From: CAZKTS01 sp964555735
GTDB lineage: Bacteria > Actinomycetota > Acidimicrobiia > IMCC26256 > PALSA-555
Assembly: GCA_964555735.1 (NCBI GenBank)
Contig: CAZKTS010000424.1
Span: 1-13,213 of the forward strand
Direction of reading: 5' to 3'
DNA length: 13,213 bases
Shown: positions 1 through 5,716 of the stretch, piece after piece
How the letters are laid out: every line of letters begins with the position of its first letter
Position numbering within the stretch: the first letter of the stretch is position 1
Notes under the pieces: generated by a model
Databases searched by the model: none
What the model was told of the DNA's origin: nothing
The model's input: only the letters and a program-made list of their open reading frames with translations
Program-made: the position numbers and the translations under genes

Positions 1-468
1 GTGCCGGTGGTGGCCGACTGGCTGCGCAACAACATCCCGTCGACGTACGAGCCGGGGATCATCCACGGCGACTACCAGTTCGCCAACGTCATGTACAAGC
101 ACGGCGCGCCCGCGCAGCTCGCGGCGATCGTCGACTGGGAGATGGCGACGGTGGGCGATCCGCTGCTCGACCTCGGGTGGGTCATCCAGGGATGGCCGCG
201 CGACGACGAGCCGTTCGGTGATGCCGGCTACGTGCCCATGGAGGGGATGCCGAAGCGGGCCGAGCTGCTCGCGCACTACGAGCAGGTGAGCGGCCGGTCG
301 ACGGCCGACATCGACTTCTACGAGGTGCTGGCCTGCTTCAAGCTCGCGATCGTGCTCGAGGGCCAGTACTCGAGGTACGCCAGCGGCGCCCTCGACAACC
401 CCAAGATCGAAGCCTTCGGCCCCATCGTCCTCCAGCTCATGCAGAAGGCCGAGTCCCTGACCAAGTGA
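1..468 (+). CDS. APH-family phosphotransferase, C-terminal part (5' end outside window)
   Basis: This is the C-terminal part of an aminoglycoside-phosphotransferase/choline-kinase-fold protein. The kinase Brenner motif HGDYQFANV is at visible residues 22-30 (catalytic Asp24, Asn29). The metal-binding aspartate follows in IVDWEMATVGDPLLDLGW (Asp45). Only 155 residues are present, whereas this family usually has about 300-350, and the frame is open at base 1, so the GTG at base 1 is probably internal and the ATP-binding N-lobe lies upstream. Phosphotransferases of this subfamily (related to the N-terminal domain of ACAD10/11) often sit beside acyl-CoA dehydrogenase genes in actinobacteria; here one lies about 1 kb away and convergent. 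The physiological substrate cannot be read from sequence, and antibiotic resistance should not be assumed. The stop codon TGA is at 466-468, three bases before the left inverted repeat. Confidence 0.9.
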   Translation: MPVVADWLRNNIPSTYEPGIIHGDYQFANVMYKHGAPAQLAAIVDWEMATVGDPLLDLGWVIQGWPRDDEPFGDAGYVPMEGMPKRAELLAHYEQVSGRSTADIDFYEVLACFKLAIVLEGQYSRYASGALDNPKIEAFGPIVLQLMQKAESLTK

Positions 469-471
469 CGA

Positions 472-501
472 GGCGCTCCTCAGTGCAATAGGGCTACAAG
501 A
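472..501 (+). repeat. Left copy of 30-bp terminal inverted repeat
   Basis: The repeat begins GGCGCTCCTCAG and ends GGGCTACAAGA. It matches the reverse complement of 1501-1530 at 28 of 30 bases; the differences are T484 and T495, where the other copy has G. The stop codon of the enclosed gene (494-496, read on the minus strand) lies within it. The repeat has no useful internal hairpin and no T-run, so it is not a simple terminator. Confidence 0.85.
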
Positions 502-1462
502 ACGAGCGCTTCAGGGGGTAGACGCCGATCGCGGCAGCGATCGTGCGCACGACGCGGTCAGGGTGCTCGCGGAGGTCGCGTGAGCCGATCGGGATGATGC
601 GGTAGTCCAACGCCGCAAGTGCTGCACGGCGTCGATCCTCTTCCTCGTGGCGTTCCGGACCGTGGAACCGGACGCTCTGGACCTCGATCAGGATCCGGTG
701 CGCGGGATACGCGAAGTCAGCGCGCCCCACGAGGTTGCCGGCAGCGTCACGCACCTCGAACTGGCGCACGGGAGGCGGGAGTCCGGCCCGCCGGATCAGC
801 TGATCGAACTTCGACTCGAGGATGCTCTCGGGGACGGCACCCGTGTCGCCGCGCCGCCGTCGGATCACCGCTTTGACGCGGCTCGACCCGAGCCTGAGCT
901 CTCCGAGCTGCTCGAGCCGTGCTTCGACCGCTTCGACGGATGTCAGCCCTCGACGGATGAAGTCGTCGAAGGTCGCGACGAGGACGGTGTCGTCCTCGAG
1001 CGCGCCCAGGTCGAGGAGCGTGCGTGCGGGCTCGGTCACGGGAATGCCGTCGATCATCCGCCGTTCGTACGGCTCCAGCCTCACCGATTCATGCCAGACC
1101 ACGTCCGACCGCCGGCTCCGCCGACGATGGCGGAACGCCGTCACTTCGACCGGGGCGTCCTCGACACCCGGCGCGTGCCACAGGCGAGCCGCCGCCCGGT
1201 GCGACGCCACGGCCGGACCAGCGAGGCAGGCGGCGAGCAGTCGTTGCTGCCATGAGCCGGGCGTCCCCGCCGTGCGGTACACGCCGTAGTCGACGGCTTC
1301 CCAGGCATGGGTGCGCAGGCGGTACGCGATGGTCCTCACGGGATAGCCGGCGGCGATCGCCTGGCGGCGCGTGAAGACGCCGTGTTGGCTCGCGGCCGTC
1401 GCGCTCAGGGCGCTGCGCCTGCTTGCCTCGGGTGGACCACTGGTTCGCGGCATCGGACGCAC
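494..1462 (-). CDS. AbiEi-type winged-helix / DUF559 (Vsr-like endonuclease fold) protein
   Basis: The 322-residue protein has two modules. Residues about 18-60 (SQHGVFTRRQAIAAGY, then YRLRTHAWEAVDYGVYR) match the winged-helix N-terminal domain of AbiEi-type type IV antitoxins, followed by the usual SHRAAARLWHAPG and PARTLLDLGAL segments. Residues about 212-313 form a DUF559 domain, a PD-(D/E)XK fold related to Vsr very-short-patch endonucleases. Likely active-site residues are Glu216 (or Glu212), Asp249 in RADFAYP and Glu260 in ILIEVQS, followed by the Arg-rich HEEEDRRRAAL helix. The more usual IEVDG is IEVQS here, so activity is uncertain. No AbiEii-type toxin partner is adjacent, so this is not a canonical toxin-antitoxin pair. 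The start may be GTG at 1462 or ATG at 1453; neither has a clear ribosome site. About one in five of the first 84 codons ends in A/T, against about 2 of the first 50 in the neighbouring dehydrogenase gene, suggesting transfer. Confidence 0.85.
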   Translation of the reverse strand: MRPMPRTSGPPEASRRSALSATAASQHGVFTRRQAIAAGYPVRTIAYRLRTHAWEAVDYGVYRTAGTPGSWQQRLLAACLAGPAVASHRAAARLWHAPGVEDAPVEVTAFRHRRRSRRSDVVWHESVRLEPYERRMIDGIPVTEPARTLLDLGALEDDTVLVATFDDFIRRGLTSVEAVEARLEQLGELRLGSSRVKAVIRRRRGDTGAVPESILESKFDQLIRRAGLPPPVRQFEVRDAAGNLVGRADFAYPAHRILIEVQSVRFHGPERHEEEDRRRAALAALDYRIIPIGSRDLREHPDRVVRTIAAAIGVYPLKRSFL

Positions 1463-1473
1463 GGACGCCGATG
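1451..1473. promoter_or_regulatory. Inverted repeat spanning the start of the AbiEi/DUF559 gene
   Basis: CATCGG (1451-1456) and CCGATG (1468-1473) are perfect 6-base complements separated by 11 bases, and they cover both candidate start codons (1462 and 1453). The pair could be an operator half-pair or an mRNA hairpin limiting initiation. With arms this short, chance cannot be excluded. Confidence 0.3.
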
Positions 1474-1485
1474 ATCCAACCCTGT

Positions 1486-1502
1486 GACCGGTGCGTCCGG
1501 TC
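1486..1502. promoter_or_regulatory. Inverted repeat upstream of the AbiEi/DUF559 gene, possible operator
   Basis: GACCGG (1486-1491), spacer TGCGT, CCGGTC (1497-1502) lies 24 bases upstream of the GTG start and touches the inner end of the right terminal repeat. AbiEi antitoxins are known to autoregulate by binding inverted repeats in their promoters, and this protein carries that type of DNA-binding domain, so this is a reasonable operator candidate. Binding is inferred. Confidence 0.35.
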
Positions 1503-1530
1503 TTGTCGCCCTATTGCCCTGAGGAGCGCC
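1501..1530 (-). repeat. Right copy of 30-bp terminal inverted repeat
   Basis: Read on the minus strand this begins GGCGCTCCTCAG and ends GGGCGACAAGA, matching 472-501 at 28 of 30 bases. It lies 38 bases upstream of the enclosed gene's GTG start and 22 bases beyond the stop of the convergent acyl-CoA dehydrogenase gene. Confidence 0.85.
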
Positions 1531-1552
1531 TTGTGCGCGCTTGACCTGTGGC

Positions 1553-2710
1553 TCAGGCGCGGGGGAGGCCGAGGACTCGTTGGGCGACGATGTTCTTGTT
1601 CACCTGGGTGGTGCCGCCGGCGATCGTGAACGAGCGCATCGCGACGCGGTCTCGGCCCCACGCGCCCGAGTTCGCGTCGGGGCCGAGCACGTCACCCGCG
1701 ACCTCCCCGACGTGCTGCGACGTCTCGCTCCACACCAGCTTCACCAGGCTCGCCTCGGGCCCCATCTCCCGCCCGTGGATCGCGCCCGAGATCGAGCGGT
1801 CGGCGAGCATCTTGAGCAGCTCGCCCTCGAGGTACAGCGACGCGAGCCGCTGCCGCACCGCACCGTGCGAGGCCGCACCGTTCGCCTTCGCGACCTCGAT
1901 GAGCTCACCGATGCGCGACCGCAGCCCGAGATGCAACGACGCCACGCCGCCGCGCTCGTTGTTGAGCGTCGTCATCGCGACCCGCCAGCCTTCGTTCTCG
2001 GCGCCGAGCAGCCCGCCGACGCCGGCCACCGGCACGCGCACGTCGTCGAAGAAGATCTCGTTGAACTCGCCCTCCCCGGCGATCGTCGTGATCGGCCGCA
2101 CCTCGACGCCCGGCAGCGTCATGTCGACGAGCAGGCACGAGATGCCCTTGTGCTTCGGCGCCTCCGGGTCGGTCCGCACCAGCAGCTCGCACCAGTTGGC
2201 CAGGTGCCCGAGCGTGTTCCATGTCTTCTGCCCGTTCACCACGTAGTGGTCGCCGTCGCGCACGGCCGACGCCGACAGCGACGCGAGGTCCGACCCGGCG
2301 TCGGGTTCCGAGAACCCCTGGCACCAGATGTCGTCACCTCGACGCATCCGCGGCAGCAGCGTGCGCCGCTGCTCGTCGGTGCCGTACGTCATGATCGCCG
2401 GCGCCACGTTCGACAGCCCGATGAGGTTGACGGTGTGGGGCGCGCCCGCCCGGTGCATCTCCTCGGTGAAGACGACCTGCTCCATCACGCTCGCCGCGCG
2501 CCCGCCGTACTCGGCCGGCCACGAGATCGCCGCGTACCCGGCGTCGGCGAGCGTCGCGTTCCACTCCTGGTGCTTGGCGACGGCCGGGGAGCCGGCCTCG
2601 CACGCCATGAGCGATGGCAGCGCGCGGTACTCGTCGGTCCAGTGCTCGTCGAGCCACGCGCGCAGCTCGGTCCGGAAGGCTTCGGCCTCGGCGGGGTAGT
2701 CGAAGTTCAC
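1553..2710 (-). CDS. Acyl-CoA dehydrogenase (isovaleryl-CoA dehydrogenase-like active site)
   Basis: This 385-residue flavoenzyme has the length and motif order of the acyl-CoA dehydrogenase family. The N-terminal helical domain contains WPAEYGG (65-70). The middle beta domain carries the substrate/FAD signature FSEPDAGSDLAS (133-144) and GQKTWNT (160-166). The C-terminal domain ends AGGTTQVNKNIVAQRVLGLPR. It oxidises an acyl-CoA to the 2-enoyl-CoA and passes electrons to electron-transferring flavoprotein. The Glu usually found near the C-terminus of medium/short-chain enzymes is Gly here (AGGT, 364-367). Glu252 in TTLNNERGG falls where isovaleryl-CoA and long-chain dehydrogenases carry their catalytic Glu. 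The GTG start at 2710 (VNFDYPAEAEAF) gives a family-typical N-terminus; the frame is open further upstream, but only as a shadow of the preceding gene. It starts 10 bases after the oxidoreductase beta stop and is the last gene of that operon. No good ribosome site is visible, so translation may depend on coupling. Confidence 0.95.
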   Translation of the reverse strand: MNFDYPAEAEAFRTELRAWLDEHWTDEYRALPSLMACEAGSPAVAKHQEWNATLADAGYAAISWPAEYGGRAASVMEQVVFTEEMHRAGAPHTVNLIGLSNVAPAIMTYGTDEQRRTLLPRMRRGDDIWCQGFSEPDAGSDLASLSASAVRDGDHYVVNGQKTWNTLGHLANWCELLVRTDPEAPKHKGISCLLVDMTLPGVEVRPITTIAGEGEFNEIFFDDVRVPVAGVGGLLGAENEGWRVAMTTLNNERGGVASLHLGLRSRIGELIEVAKANGAASHGAVRQRLASLYLEGELLKMLADRSISGAIHGREMGPEASLVKLVWSETSQHVGEVAGDVLGPDANSGAWGRDRVAMRSFTIAGGTTQVNKNIVAQRVLGLPRA

Positions 2711-2720
2711 GAGCGTGTGT

Positions 2721-3608
2721 CTAGCCGACCGGTGACTCGTCCAACCCGCCCGCCGCGAGCTTCGCCTCCACCTCGCGCTGCTTGGCGACGTTCTCCGCGT
2801 GCAGCTCCTCGGTCGTGCGCACCCGACCGTCGACCTTGAGCTCACCCATGACGTGCACCTCGCCCATGGTCTCGTCGAGGTAGTCGGGTCCGTCACCGGT
2901 CGGGATGAACCACCCGGTCGGGCACATGGTGAGCACCTCGATGAACGAGAACCCCGCGCCCTCGAGCTGGGTCTCGAACGCCCGCCGGATCATGCGCTTC
3001 GTGCGCGCGACGGCCCCTGCGTTGTGCACCGAGCCCCGCGCCACGTAGGCCGCACCCTCGAGGCGCGAGATGAGGTCACCGATGAGGATCGGGTACCCGT
3101 GGTACTCGGCGTCGCGGCCGTCGAGCGAGTTCTTCGTGCGCTGGCCGAGCACCGTGGTCGCGGTCATGTGCCCGCCGGTCTCGCCGAACACGCCGTTGTT
3201 GAGCAGGATGCACGTGACGCGCTCCCCGCGTGCCGCGGTGTGCAGCACCTCCTGCAGTCCTTCGTTCACCATGTCGCCGTCGCCCTGGAGCGTGAACACC
3301 ACCGAGTCGGGCCGCATGCGCTTCAGGCCGGTCGCGACCGACGGCGCGCGCCCGTGCAGCGCTTGCACGAGGTCGACGTCCATGGTCATCCCGAACGCCG
3401 TGTAGCAGCCGATGCCCAGGACGGCCACGGATCGCTGTGCGACCTCGAGCTCGACGAGCGTCTCGAGGAACGATCGCAGCGCGAGCGGCTCGCCGCACCC
3501 CGGGCACATGTGGTGTTCCTGGGTGAGCAGCAGCTCGGGCTTGAGGTCGCCCACCTTGCGCGCGGGCACGCTCGGCGCGACCGACGTGTCCAGCACCGGC
3601 AGCTTCAT
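2721..3608 (-). CDS. 2-oxoacid:ferredoxin oxidoreductase, beta (thiamine diphosphate-binding) subunit
   Basis: The 295-residue protein is the TPP-binding beta subunit of a four-subunit 2-oxoacid:ferredoxin oxidoreductase, which decarboxylates a 2-oxoacid to acyl-CoA and CO2 and reduces ferredoxin. CPGC (35-38) and Cys68 in GIGCYTAFGM belong to the cysteines that bind the beta-subunit 4Fe-4S cluster in this family. HGRAPSVATGLKR (85-97) is conserved. The TPP/Mg motif runs from GDGDMVNEG (109-117) to NNGVFGETGG (137-146). GYPI and FSFIEVLTMCPTGW are also typical. The overall pattern resembles the beta subunits of the 2-oxoisovalerate (VOR) group. The start is taken as the second of two adjacent ATGs (3608), which has GGAG about 5 bases upstream; the first ATG (3611) is possible. 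It is separated from the alpha gene by about 120 bases holding a small ORF. Confidence 0.95.
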   Translation of the reverse strand: MKLPVLDTSVAPSVPARKVGDLKPELLLTQEHHMCPGCGEPLALRSFLETLVELEVAQRSVAVLGIGCYTAFGMTMDVDLVQALHGRAPSVATGLKRMRPDSVVFTLQGDGDMVNEGLQEVLHTAARGERVTCILLNNGVFGETGGHMTATTVLGQRTKNSLDGRDAEYHGYPILIGDLISRLEGAAYVARGSVHNAGAVARTKRMIRRAFETQLEGAGFSFIEVLTMCPTGWFIPTGDGPDYLDETMGEVHVMGELKVDGRVRTTEELHAENVAKQREVEAKLAAGGLDESPVG

Positions 3609-3733
3609 CATCTCTCCGCGCTCCCGCTCCGCCGTCCCGGCCGTCCGGCGAGACGGGCTGTGCCCGCTCGTCGGATGAGGCGCCACTGGTGGCGCCGACC
3701 AGGATGGTTGCCCACGGCTCCGCTCTCGCTCAT
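3608..3733 (-). CDS. Possible 41-residue Arg-rich ORF bridging alpha and beta genes
   Basis: An ATG at 3733 overlaps the alpha-subunit stop as ATGA (3730-3733). The frame ends in a TGA (3610-3608) embedded in the ATGATG start region of the beta gene. The ORF therefore exactly fills the only large gap inside the oxidoreductase operon, with stop-start overlaps on both sides. The predicted peptide begins MSESGAVGNHPGRRHQWRL, is rich in Arg and Gly, and matches no family I recognise. About 11 of 41 codons end in A/T, clearly more than in the flanking genes, which argues against long-term selection as a normal protein. It may be a real small protein, a coupling relay that delivers ribosomes to the beta start, or chance in an intergenic spacer. 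Confidence 0.3.
   Translation of the reverse strand: MSESGAVGNHPGRRHQWRLIRRAGTARLAGRPGRRSGSAER
3679..3696. other. Perfect GC-rich hairpin inside the alpha-beta spacer
   Basis: GGCGCCAC-TG-GTGGCGCC is an 8-base-pair inverted repeat with almost no loop (7 bp with a 4-base loop in practice). It lies in the about 120-base gap between the alpha and beta genes, inside the small ORF. No T-run follows on either strand, so it is not a classic terminator. It could stabilise or process the operon mRNA. Confidence 0.4.
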
Positions 3734-4875
3734 CCCATCGCCCTCTCGTTGTCGGGGAGTGGTGGCAGCTCCGCGTCGGCGCCGCCGCGGTGCACGGCGA
3801 GGATGCGCTCGCGCACCCGCTCGACGTCGAGCAGCGGGCCGACGCCGAAGCCCGAGCCGTCGGTGGAGATCCCGCCGATGCCCACGACCGGCGCGCGCCC
3901 GAGGACCGACAGCCGCACGTCGTCGATCATCTGCCCGGCGCAGAGCTCGAAGGTGGCGACGGTCCGCGCGCCGTCGGCCGCCGACGCGACCGCTTCGGTG
4001 GGGAACGGCCAGAGCGTGATCGGCCGGACGAAGCCGACGCGCTCGCCCTCGGCGCGCAGCTGGGCGACGACGTAGCGCACGAACTTCGCCGGGCTCCCGT
4101 AGGCGACGACGACGGTCTCGGCGTCGTCGCAGTACCCCGTCTCGGCCCGCGCCTCTGCGCCCTCGATCTCGCGCAGCTTGCCGGCGATCCGGCGGAGGTG
4201 GCGCTCGATCCCCGGGTTCGGACGCCCGTGCTTCTCGAAGCCCAACGGCGACACGATGCGCGACCGCCCGGTGCCGGTGCGCGCGCCGTCGACCGCCCAG
4301 TCCTTGGCCGGCACCGGCCCGAAGTCGATCGGCGCGATCGAGACGGCCTCCCGTACGTGGGCGGTCAGGTAGTCGCCCATCACGAGCACCGGGTTGCGCC
4401 AGACGTCGGCGAGGTGGAACGCGAGCTGCGTGAGCTCGACGGCCTCCGCGATGTCGACCGGCGCGAGCACGAGGTGGCGGTAGTCGCCGTGGCCGCCGCC
4501 CCGCGTCGCCTGGAAGTAGTCGGCCTGGCCGCGCGCCATGTCGAAGATCACGAGCGGGAGCTCGGCGAGCGTGATCTCCGCGAACGACTCCTGCATGAGG
4601 GAGAGGCCCTGGCCGGTCGACCCGGTCGCGGCGCGCGCGCCGGCCGCGAGGGCGCCCCACGCCATGCCCACCGCCTCGAGCTCGCTCTCGGCGTTGATGC
4701 ACGTGCCGCCGACCTCGGGGAGGTGCTTCGCGAAGTGCTCGAGGATCTCGGTGAACGGCGTCATCGGGTACCCGGCGAAGAACTTGCACCCCGCGGCGAT
4801 CGACGCGAGCGCGATCGCCTCCGACCCCTCGATCAGCTGTCGGTTGCCCGAGGGTGCGGGCGCGACGGCCGTCAC
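3730..4875 (-). CDS. vorB: 2-oxoacid:ferredoxin oxidoreductase, alpha subunit (VorB-like)
   Basis: The 381-residue protein has the pyruvate-ferredoxin-oxidoreductase N-terminal fold followed by the transketolase C-terminal-like domain. Family motifs include GSEAIALASIAAGCKFFAGYPMTP (about 17-40), AESELEAVGMAWGA (62-75), STGQGLSLMQE (86-96) and QADYFQATRGGGHGDYR (117-133), the last being a hallmark of 2-oxoisovalerate/VorB-type alpha subunits. It helps form the 2-oxoacid and TPP site with the beta subunit. Compared with the VorB sequences I recall, the segment between MARG and QADYF is about 11 residues shorter. The GTG start at 4875 overlaps the ferredoxin stop (GTGA, 4872-4875) and is preceded by GAGGTGG. 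Longer open frame upstream is antisense-like shadow of the ferredoxin gene. Substrate preference (2-oxoisovalerate, 2-oxoglutarate or other) is inferred from motif resemblance only. Confidence 0.93.
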   Translation of the reverse strand: MTAVAPAPSGNRQLIEGSEAIALASIAAGCKFFAGYPMTPFTEILEHFAKHLPEVGGTCINAESELEAVGMAWGALAAGARAATGSTGQGLSLMQESFAEITLAELPLVIFDMARGQADYFQATRGGGHGDYRHLVLAPVDIAEAVELTQLAFHLADVWRNPVLVMGDYLTAHVREAVSIAPIDFGPVPAKDWAVDGARTGTGRSRIVSPLGFEKHGRPNPGIERHLRRIAGKLREIEGAEARAETGYCDDAETVVVAYGSPAKFVRYVVAQLRAEGERVGFVRPITLWPFPTEAVASAADGARTVATFELCAGQMIDDVRLSVLGRAPVVGIGGISTDGSGFGVGPLLDVERVRERILAVHRGGADAELPPLPDNERAMG

Positions 4876-5129
4876 GGGGCCACCTCGGTCGTCACCGGCG
4901 TCTCGAACCGGAACACCTCGAAGCAGAAGTCCGGGCACACGAAGAGGCAGGCCGCGCACCCGGTGCAGCCCGGATGCAGCTGCGGGTAGTGGTACCCGAG
5001 CTGGTTGACCTCGGTGGTCATCGAGAGCACGTCCGGTGGGCACGCGGTGATGCAGAGCTCGCAGCCCTTGCACGTCTCGACGTCGATGGTGACGGTGCCG
5101 CGGCTCTTGATCGTCGTGGAAGCGGTCAT
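4872..5129 (-). CDS. 2-oxoacid:ferredoxin oxidoreductase, delta subunit (2x[4Fe-4S] ferredoxin)
   Basis: The 85-residue protein has two classic 4Fe-4S motifs. The first is CKGCELCITACP (Cys20, 23, 26, 30) and the second is CTGCAACLFVCP (Cys55, 58, 61, 65), with an additional Cys69. The proline after the fourth cysteine of each motif is typical of bacterial 2x[4Fe-4S] ferredoxins. As the delta subunit it would carry electrons from the TPP site of the alpha-beta core toward free ferredoxin. Its ATG overlaps the stop of the gamma gene (ATGA, 5126-5129) and its stop overlaps the alpha start, so all three are translationally coupled. Confidence 0.95.
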   Translation of the reverse strand: MTASTTIKSRGTVTIDVETCKGCELCITACPPDVLSMTTEVNQLGYHYPQLHPGCTGCAACLFVCPDFCFEVFRFETPVTTEVAP

Positions 5130-5716
5130 GCGGATGCGCCTTCGTCGGTCCGCGCGAACGCCGGTGCGGTGAGCGGCTCGACGAGCCCGAAGCCGGTGCG
5201 CAGTGCTTCCTCGTTCTTGGCGACGTGCTGGGTGCGGTACGGCGGGATCGACTCCTTCATGGCCTCGATCGCCGCATCGAGCCCGACCAACCCGGTGGTC
5301 GCGAGGTACGCGCCGGTCATCACGAGCGACGCCCCGAGCTCGTTGCCGAGGGCGAGGGCCGTGTCGCTCGCCGGCACCCGCAGCACGTGGAACCGCTCGG
5401 TGTCGAGCGGCGTCTCGAACGTCGCGTCGTTCACGAGGATCAGGCCGCCGTCGCGCACCTTCGGCCCGATCTGGGCCCAGTACTTGTCGTGCATCCCGAT
5501 CGCCGACCACGTGTGCGAGAGCAGCGGCGGCGCCTGGATCGGCGCGTCGCTCACGACGATGGTCGCGTCGGTGTTCATCCCGCGCATCGCGCCGGCGTAC
5601 ACCCCGAACAGGAGCACGTTGCGACCTTCGAGCGTCGCCCCACGCGCGATCACCTGGGCCGCGAGCTGCACGCCCTGTCCGCCGATCCCCGTCAACATGG
5701 CTTCGACCTCAGGCAT
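5126..5716 (-). CDS. 2-oxoacid:ferredoxin oxidoreductase, gamma subunit
   Basis: The 196-residue protein matches the pyruvate/ketoisovalerate oxidoreductase gamma domain in length and motifs: MLTGIGGQGVQLAAQVIARGA (7-27), YAGAMRGMNTDATIVVSD (40-57) and a central region of alternating strands and helices (GGLILVNDATF). In this enzyme family the gamma subunit completes the catalytic assembly, contributing to CoA handling. The ATG at 5716 overlaps the last codons of tetR by 8 bases in another frame. A second ATG at 5698 (residue 7) is an alternative start, preceded by GAGG. The overlap places this gene second in the tetR-led operon. A much longer open frame upstream lies over tetR and is not coding. 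Confidence 0.93.
   Translation of the reverse strand: MPEVEAMLTGIGGQGVQLAAQVIARGATLEGRNVLLFGVYAGAMRGMNTDATIVVSDAPIQAPPLLSHTWSAIGMHDKYWAQIGPKVRDGGLILVNDATFETPLDTERFHVLRVPASDTALALGNELGASLVMTGAYLATTGLVGLDAAIEAMKESIPPYRTQHVAKNEEALRTGFGLVEPLTAPAFARTDEGASA

Larger units (their letters stand above)
472..1530. mobile_element. Candidate minimal mobile element: one AbiEi/DUF559 gene between terminal inverted repeats
   Basis: The interval is delimited by two 30-base sequences that are reverse complements at 28 of 30 positions (472-501 and 1501-1530). It contains a single nuclease-like gene. It lies exactly between the stop codons of two convergent genes (466-468 and 1553-1555), as an insertion into a neutral site would. 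Codon third positions in the gene are less GC-rich than in its neighbours. No transposase is encoded and no target-site duplication is visible outside the repeats (464-471 and 1531-1538 differ). It could be an old insertion, a passenger moved in trans, or a self-promoting element using its own nuclease. The structure is seen directly; mobility is inference. Confidence 0.5.

Noticed and set aside
1..468. An aminoglycoside resistance gene
   Set aside because: The kinase motifs are shared by a broad APH-like family. The fragment lies in a lipid/acid metabolism setting and resembles ACAD10-type phosphotransferases, so resistance is unsupported.
494..1462. A complete AbiE-type toxin-antitoxin pair
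   Set aside because: Only the AbiEi-like domain is present, fused to DUF559. No nucleotidyltransferase (AbiEii) gene lies on either side.
472..1530. The 30-bp inverted repeats as a pair of transcription terminators
   Set aside because: Neither copy forms a useful hairpin by itself nor carries a T-run. The only internal symmetry is a 7-base CCTCAGG in one copy, broken in the other.
464..1538. A target-site duplication flanking the repeats
   Set aside because: The bases just outside the repeats (464-471 and 1531-1538) do not match in direct orientation, so no duplication can be claimed.
2711..2896. N-terminal extension of the acyl-CoA dehydrogenase
   Set aside because: The extra codons lie over the end of the beta-subunit gene and encode Ser/Arg-rich sequence unlike this family. 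GTG 2710 gives a normal length.
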